Shown: piece by piece, positions 33,515 to 41,666 of the stretch
How the letters are laid out: each line of letters opens with the position of its first letter
How positions within the stretch are numbered: position 1 is the stretch's first letter
DNA from: JANXMY01 sp965246745
GTDB taxonomy: Bacteria > Armatimonadota > Armatimonadia > Armatimonadales > Capsulimonadaceae
Assembly: GCA_965246745.1 (NCBI GenBank)
Contig: OZ251980.1
Span: forward strand, 2,294,001-2,358,000
Direction of reading: 5' to 3'
Length of the DNA stretch: 64,000 bases
Program-made: the position numbers and the translations under genes
Notes under the pieces: generated by a model
Told to the model about the DNA's origin: nothing
The model's database searches: none
What the model saw: only the letters and a program-made list of their open reading frames with translations

Positions 33515-33910
33515 GTGTACGCGGGCATTCGTTATTGTAAGGGCGTGATTGTGTGCGAGGGCGTAGGTAACGAGGGCGTGTTGATTGTTGACGAGGGCGT
33601 GTTGATTGTTGACGAGGGCGTGTTGATTGTTGACGAGGGCGTGTTGATTGTTGACGAGGGCGTGAACGCCCTCGCTGGGGGGCGCGGACGCCAAGCCGCC
33701 ACCTGCGTGGCGAAAGAATGTCTCTTGTTCGGTTTCTTGTCCTAATCTTGTCCCGCGCAGGCGGGACCTTAGCGCTTCGCTCCCCAGCGAGGGCCTTTAG
33801 GCCCTCGTTATCATCACGCCCTCGTTTATGATGCCCTCGTAATAATCAACATGCCGACGCCCGCGTCACAACAAACGCCCGCGTCAACACGCCCTCGTCA
33901 ACAATCAACG
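33515..33910. repeat. GAGGGCGT-family nested palindrome, copy 2, with four perfect 21-bp tandem units
   Basis: Four identical 21-bp units (CGAGGGCGTGTTGATTGTTG+A) run from 33571 to 33654 and lead into the core palindrome at 33655-33808. On the right the mirrored sequence appears in decayed form (CACGCCCTCGTTTATGATGCCCTCG and GCCCTCGTCAACAATCAACG). The asymmetric interior is the reverse complement of that in copy 3 at 42370, so the element occurs in both orientations. It fills the gap between the GT2 and acetyltransferase genes. Confidence 0.93.
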
Positions 33911-33938
33911 TTTCGCAAGCACAAACCACCAACTCGCT

Positions 33939-34370
33939 ATGCCCAACACAATCACCCTCGCCCAAACCCCCGCCGAGCGGGAGCAGTGCCTTGATATTCG
34001 CCGCGCCGTTTTTGTCGCCGAGCAGGCTGTGCCGCTGGAGCTGGAAATGGACGATTACGACGCCGTCGCCGTGCACTTTTTGATGCGCGACGGTGCTCAA
34101 AACCCCATTGCCACCGCGCGGCTTTTGGACAAGCACGGCATCGCCAAAATCGGCCGGGTCGCCGTCCTGAAAGCCTCTCGCGGGCAGGGCGTCGGCCTCG
34201 CGCTGATGCAGTTTGTTGTGGACGACGCCAAGCGCCGGGGCTTTACCGAGGCCATGCTCGATTCGCAGACCTACGCCATTCCGTTTTACGAGCGCCTCGG
34301 ATTTGCCGCCGAAGGCGACGAGTTCGACGACGCCGGCATTCCGCATTTTCTGATGCGCCGGACACTGTAG
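33939..34370 (+). CDS. GNAT-family N-acetyltransferase, ElaA-like
   Basis: A 143-residue acetyl-CoA-dependent acetyltransferase. Acetyl-CoA binding motif A is KIGRVAVLKASRGQGVGLAL (R-G-Q-G-V-G), followed by AMLDSQTYAIPFYERLGFAA. The N-terminal CLDIRRAVFVAEQAVPLELEM is typical of the ElaA branch. Substrate unknown. It begins directly after the right arm of a repeat and ends ten bases before another. Confidence 0.9.
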   Translation: MPNTITLAQTPAEREQCLDIRRAVFVAEQAVPLELEMDDYDAVAVHFLMRDGAQNPIATARLLDKHGIAKIGRVAVLKASRGQGVGLALMQFVVDDAKRRGFTEAMLDSQTYAIPFYERLGFAAEGDEFDDAGIPHFLMRRTL

Positions 34371-34380
34371 ACGCAAAAAA

Positions 34381-34554
34381 AGCCACGGATTGAAAAGCCA
34401 CGCAATGAATTGCGAGGCTGGAACAAACCAGTGTCGAAGCGACACAAGACCAAAGGCGCTGGCGGTACTGTTCTTGCGTCGCCGCGACGCTGGTTTATTC
34501 CAGCCTCGGATTTCAATCCGTGGCTTTTCAATCCGTGGCTTTTCAATCCGTGGC
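34381..34554. repeat. ACGGATT-family palindromic repeat, copy 3, with iterated end
   Basis: The ends AGCCACGGATTGAAAAGCCA and the mirrored TTCAATCCGTGGCTTTTCAA show that the terminal unit TTTTCAATCCGTGGC is iterated three times on the right (34510-34554). Inner arms GGAACAAACCAGTGTCG and CGACGCTGGTTTATTCC pair. The right end runs into the methyltransferase gene: the last codons (Ala-Thr-Asp-stop) of that gene are repeat sequence. Confidence 0.9.
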
Positions 34555-36204
34555 GCTTCCCGTCGCCGTTTGCTCCCATTCATACAGCCTGCCCACCGCC
34601 GCAATCTCCGGGTCATCCCACCGAAAAACGCGCCCCGCCTGTGCCGCTGAAACCAGCGCTTTCACCTGCGCAATCGCTTCTGTTTTTATCGTCGCCGTCA
34701 CCCAGAACGGATACGGCAGGCGCTCAAAATCTTTGCCTTGAATGTTTTTGGTGTGGTTGATGACGTTCTTCAGCAGGGCCAAACATAGAGGCGAAAAGGT
34801 CCAGCCGAGGATGAAAAACAGCGCGTCGGGGTCAACTCCGGCCCGCAGAAACGCGCAGGGAGCGCCGCTGTCAAGAATAGATCCGGCCGGCAGAAAGCGG
34901 GCGTTCAAACTTTGCGAGATAAGCTGCCAGGTCAGCCCTTCGCGCCCGAAGAACTTGGCCCCGCCGACCCCGTGCAGATACCACGGGCCGCTTTTCTTGT
35001 AAGTCAGTACGGCGTCGCCGTCGTCTTTCCAGAAAACCGCATGCGTCGGCGGGGCGTAGACCAGGCCGCTGCCGGCTTTGTTGTAAGGCTTATACTCGGG
35101 GTGGGGCAGGGAAATTTCGAGCGGAACCGGGCGCGGCGTGACAACCACCGTGCGCCGGGTTTCGCCCCGGCCGAGCTTGGCATGCTGCACCGGGGAAAGA
35201 ACTCCCAAGCGGGCGCGTTTTGTTTCGCCTTCCCGCGTAATCGGGATGTCGGCGAACGAAAATTCAAACGGCTCGCGGATGCCGCCGTTGACAATCTCGC
35301 GCACAAACAATTTGTTGTCGCCGATGGTCATGCCGCTGGTCGCGACTAGAAAGTCGCCGAGCTTCGGGCCGGCGAAATACGGTGCGTAGGCGTCCGAAAT
35401 CTGCCATGAATGGTTTCCGGTCAGCGCAATCTGCTCGCGCGGGACTGCCTGCCCGTCCAAAACGAGCGCCGGGGCGGGGCCGGACTTGGCGTAGTCCAAA
35501 ACCACCATCGCGTACTGCGTTTCGCCGGAAAACGTCCCGAGGCGGGTGACGCGCGGCGCTCCGGTATCGAGAAGCAGCCGCCGCAGCCCCTGCATGGTGT
35601 TGATGGTCAGAAACGTGTCGCTGCAAATAAAGCGCAGGCGGCCGCCGGGCTTCAGCAAATCCAAACACTTGACGATGAAAAACGCATAGGTTTCTTTTTT
35701 GATTTTGAGGCCGCCCCGCCGCCCGAGTTCTTTATCGAGCGTGTCCTGAAGCTCTGGCGCGATTGTCCCGCCGAACGGCGGGTTGCCGACCACGAAGTCA
35801 AACTTTAGACGATTATCAAACAGCCTCGTCAATGAGTGCTCGGTTGGGTTGTGATACCAGTGCAGAAAAAAATCAGCGCAAACAAGATTATGTTTGGGTG
35901 GGCAATATCCCCAGCGTTTATAGATATTTTCGAGGGACTGGTTATACATCGCCTCATCAATTTCTACGCCATAAATATTATTTTGCAGAACACAGTCAAG
36001 CCGCTCTGCTACACTGCCTTCATAACAGTCTAAGAACTTTTCTATCAAAGGCAGAATAAAAGAACCATCGCCCATGCTTGGCTCTAACACTTTGTCTGTT
36101 CGATTGAATCCGAAGTCACACACAAGTCTTCTTGAGGTCTCTGTCGGTGTCAAGAATTGTCCAAGCTGTCGTTTTTTTGTGCGTAGCGTTTTCGTTTGGC
36201 TCAT
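34543..36204 (-). CDS. Type II N6-adenine DNA methyltransferase (TaqI-like)
   Basis: A 553-residue modification enzyme that would protect host DNA from the adjacent nuclease. It opens with motif X GQFLTP (15-20), motif I VLEPSMGDGSF (39-49) and motif IV NPPF (141-144), giving the gamma-class order with a C-terminal recognition domain. Its start overlaps the endonuclease stop by ATGA. The first ~130 codons (36204 down to about 35820) and the endonuclease gene are AT-richer than the remainder, a mosaic composition. The stop codon lies within a repeat. Confidence 0.9.
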   Translation of the reverse strand: MSQTKTLRTKKRQLGQFLTPTETSRRLVCDFGFNRTDKVLEPSMGDGSFILPLIEKFLDCYEGSVAERLDCVLQNNIYGVEIDEAMYNQSLENIYKRWGYCPPKHNLVCADFFLHWYHNPTEHSLTRLFDNRLKFDFVVGNPPFGGTIAPELQDTLDKELGRRGGLKIKKETYAFFIVKCLDLLKPGGRLRFICSDTFLTINTMQGLRRLLLDTGAPRVTRLGTFSGETQYAMVVLDYAKSGPAPALVLDGQAVPREQIALTGNHSWQISDAYAPYFAGPKLGDFLVATSGMTIGDNKLFVREIVNGGIREPFEFSFADIPITREGETKRARLGVLSPVQHAKLGRGETRRTVVVTPRPVPLEISLPHPEYKPYNKAGSGLVYAPPTHAVFWKDDGDAVLTYKKSGPWYLHGVGGAKFFGREGLTWQLISQSLNARFLPAGSILDSGAPCAFLRAGVDPDALFFILGWTFSPLCLALLKNVINHTKNIQGKDFERLPYPFWVTATIKTEAIAQVKALVSAAQAGRVFRWDDPEIAAVGRLYEWEQTATGSATD

Positions 36205-36953
36205 TTGGTATCTGTGAATTTTGCTCTCCGCAATTTTAGTTGCGATTGATCTAAGGAATGAACAGACCGCTGCTTGTAATCATCGTGTTTTTGTTGCAAA
36301 TCAGACAAAGTTTCAAGGCGATTGCTTCGTAATCTTTCAATTCCATCAGGATACATTTCAAGCAGCTTGGCGATCTTTGTTTCCATTGACGATGCAGGCG
36401 GATAATCTTTAGCCACTGCATCGTAAAACATTTTTTCTTTCATCATAATTTGTCCGGGGCCAGCATCGAACGTCATACAGGCCAGATAATCCAGCATATC
36501 CACAAAATAGACAGATGGGCTGATAGGTACTTGCTCAGTTTCGGACATGGCAAACTTAATGATGAGCAAATAGTAAGAGTCAATCTGTTCAGCCAGCAAA
36601 GCTCTTAATAACTTAACCATCGCTGTCATATTGGGTTGTCCCCATTTGACCTTTCCTGTTCCTGCAACGACCTTTCCGGTTTTTATGTTAACTGGATGCG
36701 ACAGCCCATTATGCTTAATCCATAAATCCCCCATAGAACGTGAACGTTCGGTGTCGTCCTTTCCATACTGAAAATATACCTCATATTTCTCACCCAGAAA
36801 GTTTGCTGTTGCTTTGTCAACGCTATTAGCTGCACTGTGACCGAATTCTTTCTTGGAAGCCGCCAATTCGACGAATTTCGGCTCCTTCACTTCTTGATCC
36901 CAGAACTGTTGTGTCTGAAGGCGGATTTGTTCCCGTAGTTGTGAATTGAGCAT
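36201..36953 (-). CDS. Type II restriction endonuclease (predicted PD-(D/E)XK)
   Basis: A 250-residue protein located exactly where the cognate nuclease of the methyltransferase should be, with a four-base overlap. A likely active site is RSMGDLWIK (Asp76) followed by HPVNIKTGKV (Asn89-x-Lys91), a D...N-x-K variant of the PD-(D/E)XK core. The recognition sequence cannot be predicted. ATG 36953 is chosen over an upstream in-frame extension because the extension overlaps the neighbouring gene and is shadow sequence. Confidence 0.8.
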   Translation of the reverse strand: MLNSQLREQIRLQTQQFWDQEVKEPKFVELAASKKEFGHSAANSVDKATANFLGEKYEVYFQYGKDDTERSRSMGDLWIKHNGLSHPVNIKTGKVVAGTGKVKWGQPNMTAMVKLLRALLAEQIDSYYLLIIKFAMSETEQVPISPSVYFVDMLDYLACMTFDAGPGQIMMKEKMFYDAVAKDYPPASSMETKIAKLLEMYPDGIERLRSNRLETLSDLQQKHDDYKQRSVHSLDQSQLKLRRAKFTDTK

Positions 36954-36963
36954 AATGTTTTCC

Positions 36964-37650
36964 TCACTCCGCAAGCGTTTCCCGGCCCGGCGGCGGCTGG
37001 AACGCGAGGTGGCGGAACAACGGCCAGTGTTCCAAATCGCCGCTGTAATCGTCGGGGTCGTCGCTGAAGAAGTAATCGTAGCCGGTAAAGACATGCTCAA
37101 ACGGCAGGCCGCCGCTGTCGGCCAGCTCGCCGAGGGGACCGCCGGCGAACTGCCCGGCTTGGGCGCGGGCCTGCGTCAGCGACTTGGCGAGCTGCCCGGC
37201 GGGGGCTTGGAGCACGGCGGAAAGCACTTCGGCATTGCCCCGGTACAATGCCGCCTCGGCAGGCGTTTCGGCGACCTCGCCGGGATCGTCGGCGAACCTG
37301 TCGGCGACTTCTCCCGCCTCGTAATAGGTATAGCCCCAGTGAATGTCATCAGCCACCCAGACTTCCAGCGCAGGGACGCCGAGCGCCCGCGACACCGACT
37401 TCGCCAAAAGGCCGCTGTCGGCCCAGTCGTCCACATAGACTGAAACCCAGCCGCGCCCCGCCGGGCCGGTCGCAATCGCCCCGTACCAGGCGTCGCCGCT
37501 CGGCAGCCGGTCTTCATCGTCCAAAACGGCGGACAGCGGCTCGTCGCCGAGCAGCCGAAACCCGGCGTCGGTAAATGTCTGCGCGAGTGCGTTCTTGACA
37601 CCCGCCGCGTCGGTGGTTTTCAAGTGAATGCCGATGTAATAGCCGCCCAT
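36964..37650 (-). CDS. Conserved-looking hypothetical protein in the ABC/R-M gene string
   Basis: I do not recognise this 228-residue acidic protein. It starts MGGYYIGIHLKTTDAAGVKN, with alternating strand/helix pattern suggesting a ferredoxin-like first half, and ends with an aromatic FTGYDYFFSDDPDDYSGDL segment. No signal peptide or membrane helix. It begins four bases after the ABC permease stop and ends ten bases before the endonuclease start, so it is in the same minus-strand transcription string. Confidence 0.75.
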   Translation of the reverse strand: MGGYYIGIHLKTTDAAGVKNALAQTFTDAGFRLLGDEPLSAVLDDEDRLPSGDAWYGAIATGPAGRGWVSVYVDDWADSGLLAKSVSRALGVPALEVWVADDIHWGYTYYEAGEVADRFADDPGEVAETPAEAALYRGNAEVLSAVLQAPAGQLAKSLTQARAQAGQFAGGPLGELADSGGLPFEHVFTGYDYFFSDDPDDYSGDLEHWPLFRHLAFQPPPGRETLAE

Positions 37651-37654
37651 AGGC

Positions 37655-39286
37655 TTACCTTAATCCTTTCGGCACCACGGCTCGGTCCAATAAATCAAAG
37701 CCGTACTGCACCAAAAGCGCCAGCAGTGCCGCCGGGATGGCCCCGGCCAGCAGCAGCAGCGTGTCGTTGTTTTCCAGGCCCTGCGTGATTCGGTCTCCAT
37801 AGCCGCCTGCGCCGACAAACGCGGCGATAGTCGCCGTGCCGACATTGATCACCGCCGCCGTTTTGATGCCCGCAAAGATCGCCCGCGATGCCAGCGGCAG
37901 CTCGACCAGGCGCAGCCGCGCGGCCGGCGGCAGGCCGAGCGCTTCCGCCGACTCGCGCAGGCTCGGCGCAATATCGGTCAGGCCCGTGTACGTGTTGCGG
38001 ACAATCGGCAGCAGCGAGTAAAGAAACAGGGCGGCAATCGTCGGCGCGGGGCCGATGCGGTGCAGCAGGGCGATCAAAAACGCCAAGAGCGCCAGCGACG
38101 GGATGGTTTGAATGAGGCCCGTCAGGCTCAAAATCGGCGGCGCGGCGGTTTTGGTCCGGGCGGCCCAAATGCCGAGCGGAATGCCGGCGAGAATGCTCAG
38201 GGCAAGCGACGCAAACACCAAAAACAAGTGCTGCCGGGTTTCCGGCCAGAAGTCCGGGGCGGACAGCGCCGACCAGAGGGTTTCGCGCCCCGCCGCCGGC
38301 GTCCCGCCCGACAGATAGCGTTTCGCGACCGCGGCGGGCGCTTGGTTTTGCAGCTCGACCTCGGCATTCAGCGCGATCATCTGCGGGGCCGTGATTTGGC
38401 CCGAGAATTTGGTCCAGGCCGCCCACGTTTTCGGCAGGCGTGCCGGCAGGTCTTTTCGGTACAGCAAAACGGCGTCGTAGGCGGGGAAATACCCCTTGTC
38501 GTCCTCCAAGACGCGCAGCTTGTACTTGGCGATCTTGGAGTCGGTCGAGTAAATATCGGTGACATCAATCTGCCCGCCGTCCAGCGCCCCGTAGGCAAGG
38601 CCGTGGTCCATTCCCTGCGGCGACCCGAACGGCAGACCGTAGGCGGCTTTGACGCCCGGCCAGCCGTCGGCCCGCTTCAAGAACTCCTGCGACAGCCCGA
38701 GCTTCAGCTCCGGGTGCTTCGCCAAATCCGACAGCGTTTTGATGCCGAGCTTCTCCGCCTGATCGCCGCGCATCGCCAGCGCATAACCGTCGCTGAAGCC
38801 GAGCGGCACTCCCGCCGCCAGCCCGAGCGGGGCCAGCCGGCGGTTCATCTCTGCGGCGGTCAGCGTGTCTTTGGACTTTAAAAGCTCCTGGCTGATCGTG
38901 CCGGTGTACTCGGGATAAGCGTCAATCGCGCCGTTTTGCAGGGCGGCGAAGACAATGCCGGTGCCGCCGAGGCCGGGCTTATGGACGGCGGCGCACTCGC
39001 CGGTTTTGGCGGCGGACTGGGTGAGAATTTCGCCGAGAATGCGTGACTCGGCGAAGCGCTTGGAGCCGACCGCGAGGGGCGGTTTTTGGGCAAGGGCGGG
39101 CAGGCAGGCAAGAAACAGGAGGAAAAGAAGCCCCCCCGCCCCAATTCTGGGGAGCCGGAAAAGAAACGCCCGTAGGGGCGCTGCTTGCTGCGCCCTCTTG
39201 CCTTGCTGCGTCCTTGTCTGGTCTTTGTCTGTATGGCTCCCCAGAATTGAGACTTTATTGGGGCGGGCGGGGGGGCTAATCTTCAT
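37655..39286 (-). CDS. Osmoprotectant/quaternary-amine ABC transporter, fused binding protein and permease
   Basis: A 543-residue protein in which an OpuAC-type substrate-binding domain (about residues 68-340, starting LAVGSKRFAESRILGEIL) is fused N-terminally to a five-helix permease (about 345-543, with the EAA loop LRESAEALGLPPAARLRL). It imports glycine betaine or similar compounds with the ATPase encoded upstream. ATG 39286 overlaps the ATPase stop. Residues about 4-52 ahead of the hydrophobic signal LLFLLFLACLPALA are unusual, basic, and encoded by a palindromic element (39129-39277). Confidence 0.9.
   Translation of the reverse strand: MKISPPARPNKVSILGSHTDKDQTRTQQGKRAQQAAPLRAFLFRLPRIGAGGLLFLLFLACLPALAQKPPLAVGSKRFAESRILGEILTQSAAKTGECAAVHKPGLGGTGIVFAALQNGAIDAYPEYTGTISQELLKSKDTLTAAEMNRRLAPLGLAAGVPLGFSDGYALAMRGDQAEKLGIKTLSDLAKHPELKLGLSQEFLKRADGWPGVKAAYGLPFGSPQGMDHGLAYGALDGGQIDVTDIYSTDSKIAKYKLRVLEDDKGYFPAYDAVLLYRKDLPARLPKTWAAWTKFSGQITAPQMIALNAEVELQNQAPAAVAKRYLSGGTPAAGRETLWSALSAPDFWPETRQHLFLVFASLALSILAGIPLGIWAARTKTAAPPILSLTGLIQTIPSLALLAFLIALLHRIGPAPTIAALFLYSLLPIVRNTYTGLTDIAPSLRESAEALGLPPAARLRLVELPLASRAIFAGIKTAAVINVGTATIAAFVGAGGYGDRITQGLENNDTLLLLAGAIPAALLALLVQYGFDLLDRAVVPKGLR
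39129..39277. repeat. Palindromic element inside the ABC transporter coding sequence
   Basis: AGCCCCCCCGCCCCAATTCTGGGGAGCC (39129-39156, 28 bases; read as AGCCCCCCCGCCCCAATTCT + GGGGAGCC) is inverted at 39235-39277, where eight extra bases split the arm. A second inverted pair, GGGGCGCTGC/GCAGCGCCC-like, lies around 39174-39195. The element is in frame with the gene and encodes its N-terminal extension before the signal helix. Confidence 0.8.
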
Positions 39287-40047
39287 CTCGTCACCTCCGG
39301 GGCATCCGCCGTCAGCGGCGGCAGCGGGGAGCGCTGAGCGCGGATGAAATCCGAGACATACGGCTCGGCGGGCCGGTGCAGCAGGTCGTCCAGCGTGCCC
39401 GACTGGACAATTTTGCCGCCCCGCATCAGCGCAATCGCACTTCCGAAATACGCCGCTTCGCCCATGTCGTGCGTCACCAGCACCACCGTCTTTTGCAGGC
39501 GGGCGAAAATCTCTTTAAGCTGGGTTTGCAGCTCGGAGCGCGTGATCGGGTCCAGCGCCCCGAGCGGCTCATCGAGCAGCAGCAGCGGCGGGTCGAGCAT
39601 CAGCGCCCGCATCAGCCCCACCCGCTGCCGCTGGCCGCCGGAAAGATTGGCCGGAAAGCGCGACAGCGCTTCGGGGGCAAGCTGAACCAGGTCGGCCAGC
39701 TCGCTCATGCGGCCATTGATCTCGGACGCCGGCCTGCCGAGATGCTTTGCCAGCAGCCCGGCGTTCTGGGCGGCGGTCAAGTGGGGAAACAAGCCGCCGT
39801 CCTGGATCACATAGCCAATTTTGTGCCGCGCGGCTTCGGCGTTTTGGGCGGTCAGCGGCGTGGTGTCAATCATCACCCGGCCCGTGTCGGGGACAATCAA
39901 CCCCAGCAGAATTCGCAGCAGTGTGGACTTGCCGCAGCCGCTCGGTCCAATCAGCACAGTGGTTGCGCCCGGCGCCGGGGTCAGGGTGGTCGGCGCAAGC
40001 GCGGTTCGCCCGGCATAAGTTTTCGAGACATCAAGGGCGGAGATCAT
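39283..40047 (-). CDS. Osmoprotectant ABC transporter ATPase
   Basis: A 254-residue ABC ATPase of the ProV/OpuCA type: Walker A IGPSGCGKSTLLRILLG, Q-loop YVIQDGGLFPHLT, signature LSGGQRQRVGLMRALM, Walker B LLLLDEPLGALD and switch His in VVLVTHDMGEAAYF. It lacks the C-terminal CBS domains of ProV. ATG 40047 gives the standard start MISALDVSKTY. Its stop overlaps the fused permease gene by four bases, so they are one operon. Confidence 0.92.
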   Translation of the reverse strand: MISALDVSKTYAGRTALAPTTLTPAPGATTVLIGPSGCGKSTLLRILLGLIVPDTGRVMIDTTPLTAQNAEAARHKIGYVIQDGGLFPHLTAAQNAGLLAKHLGRPASEINGRMSELADLVQLAPEALSRFPANLSGGQRQRVGLMRALMLDPPLLLLDEPLGALDPITRSELQTQLKEIFARLQKTVVLVTHDMGEAAYFGSAIALMRGGKIVQSGTLDDLLHRPAEPYVSDFIRAQRSPLPPLTADAPEVTR

Positions 40048-40154
40048 ACGCGGCTTATTCGCGGCGGGGAACCGTTTTCCCTGCTCGGTGTTTCTTGGGA
40101 TACAAGCGGCAGCGATCACGGAAGACTCACAATTAGAAACGGCGGGGCGTCATT

Positions 40155-40898
40155 ATGACCCAAAATCCGAGGCGGTTCGGCGGCAAAGTGTGTTTGGTGA
40201 CCGGCGGCGGCTCGGGCATCGGGCGGGCGACCTGCCTGCGGCTGGCGTATGAAGGCGGGCGGGTGCTGGTGGTGGACCGGCAGGACACGGGTGACGGCAC
40301 GGCGGCCCGCATCTGCGAGTCAGGCGGCGAAGCGGAGTTTTTCCGGGCCGACGTGTCTCAGTCCGCGCAGGTGCAGGGGGCGGTCGCGGCCGCCGTCGCC
40401 CGCTGGGGCCGGATTGACATTTTAGTCAACAACGCGGCGACCATGAGCTTTGAGCCGATTTTGGCTCTGCCCGACGACGAATGGGAGCGGGTCTTGGCGG
40501 TCAATCTGCGCTCGGTGTTTTTGTTCTGCAAGTACGCCGTGCCGCACATGCCGCCCGGCGGCGCGATTGTGAACACGTCGTCGGTGCACGCCCAGGCGAC
40601 CACCAAAGGCGTCGCGCCGTATGCAGCGTCGAAAGGGGCGATTGAAGCGTTCACGCGCGGCTTCAGCGAGGAAATGATCGAGCGCCGCATCCGGGTCAAC
40701 TGCGTCGCCCCCGGCGCGATAGACACGCCGATGCTGTGGAACAACCCGAATGTCCAAAGCGGCGTCGAGACGGTTGACGGCGCGGTCGGCTGGCCCGGCA
40801 ACATCGCGTCGGCGACAGCGTTTCTCGCCTCCGAAGACGCCGCGTTCGTCACTGGCACAACACTCGTCGTAGACGGCGGGCGACTGGGCAACTTGTGA
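40155..40898 (+). CDS. Short-chain dehydrogenase/reductase
   Basis: A 247-residue classical SDR: cofactor motif TGGGSGIG (17-24), NNAAT (about 88-92), catalytic Ser in NTSSVHA and Y-x3-K in YAASKGAIEAF. The C-terminus VTGTTLVVDGG is typical. Asp at the end of the second strand (VVDRQD) favours NAD. Substrate unknown. It is divergent from the ABC operon. Confidence 0.92.
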   Translation: MTQNPRRFGGKVCLVTGGGSGIGRATCLRLAYEGGRVLVVDRQDTGDGTAARICESGGEAEFFRADVSQSAQVQGAVAAAVARWGRIDILVNNAATMSFEPILALPDDEWERVLAVNLRSVFLFCKYAVPHMPPGGAIVNTSSVHAQATTKGVAPYAASKGAIEAFTRGFSEEMIERRIRVNCVAPGAIDTPMLWNNPNVQSGVETVDGAVGWPGNIASATAFLASEDAAFVTGTTLVVDGGRLGNL

Positions 40899-40922
40899 TA
40901 GTTTGGAGAGGAAAGCTGGCCT

Positions 40923-41310
40923 TTAAAGGAGCGGGGCAGATGGATAAGCCGCGATTGTTTTGTCTACGGTCAGCAGTGTCAATTTGTGTTCAATCGCTTG
41001 TCCGATCAGCAGACGGTCAAACGGGTCCCGGTGTAGAGGCGGCAATTCTGCAACTTGAAAGACACTGCCTTCGTCAACAGAAAGGCTTTCAATCGAGAAG
41101 AATTCCCGCTGTGTAGGAACATAGACTTCCGGCGGTTCCGGGAGAGGTAAATGCCCTAAAGCGTACTTGATGACAATTTCCCAGAGTGAAACAACGCTCA
41201 AAAAGACATCGTTTTGCAGGATTGGTAATTGCGTCCCGCATTCGTATCGGCAGTTTGTTGTCTCCGACGACAAACCACAAGAAGATATGCGTATTGAGAA
41301 GAAGTCTCCT
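40923..41310 (-). pseudogene. Degraded VapC/PIN-domain toxin gene
   Basis: Two frames together reconstruct a PIN toxin: first LLLNTHIFLWFVVGDNKLP, then DVFLSVVSLWEIVIKYALGH to RDPFDRLLIGQAIEHKLTLL. They are joined by a one-base A insertion (AAAA for AAA, near 41213), the expected start codon reads AGG, and the first catalytic Asp of the L-L-D-T-H motif is Asn. The toxin is therefore inactive, while the antitoxin upstream is intact. The stop is TAA at 40923-40925. Confidence 0.85.
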
Positions 41311-41312
41311 GG

Positions 41313-41567
41313 TTAAAGCGATGCCCGCTCAAAATCTTGAAGGATGTCTTCCGGCAGCGGGTCATCGAAATTGTCCGGCACGACAAAGTCTCCCTTGCGT
41401 GCTCCAAATGGGCGCGGCTTGCGCTTCGGCGGGGTTTGGCCTGCCGCCGGCTTAATTTCCGCCAGCGGCTGACCGGCATCCATCACCAGCAGCGTTTCCC
41501 CGGCTCGGACCCGGCGCAGATAGTCTGCCAAATCCCGCTCCATATCGCTGATGTTCACTATAGTCAT
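41313..41567 (-). CDS. Phd/YefM-family antitoxin
   Basis: An 84-residue antitoxin with the Phd N-terminal DNA-binding fold (MTIVNISDMERDLADYLRRV, then GETLLVMDAGQPLAEIKP) and a basic, disordered C-terminus ending DDPLPEDILQDFERASL that would bind VapC. It is intact although the adjacent toxin is not. A minus-strand TACAAT (41574-41579) lies exactly six bases before the ATG, a leaderless arrangement. Confidence 0.88.
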   Translation of the reverse strand: MTIVNISDMERDLADYLRRVRAGETLLVMDAGQPLAEIKPAAGQTPPKRKPRPFGARKGDFVVPDNFDDPLPEDILQDFERASL

Positions 41568-41666
41568 AGGTGAATTGTAGCATAAATCAAAAGTTTTGCA
41601 GAAACCTCACGCTGACCTGTGGCTTCTGCACGATTAGTTTTTGCTTTGTTTATCACGTCAGCACTA

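Noticed and set aside
33571..33654. Four 21-bp tandem repeats considered as a CRISPR array
   Set aside because: The units are contiguous without spacers, belong to a palindromic repeat element and have no cas genes nearby.
33515..33745. Open frame encoding repeated VLIVDEG heptapeptides considered as a protein
   Set aside because: It is the translation of the 21-bp intergenic repeat and runs through the palindrome core; no ribosome-binding site.
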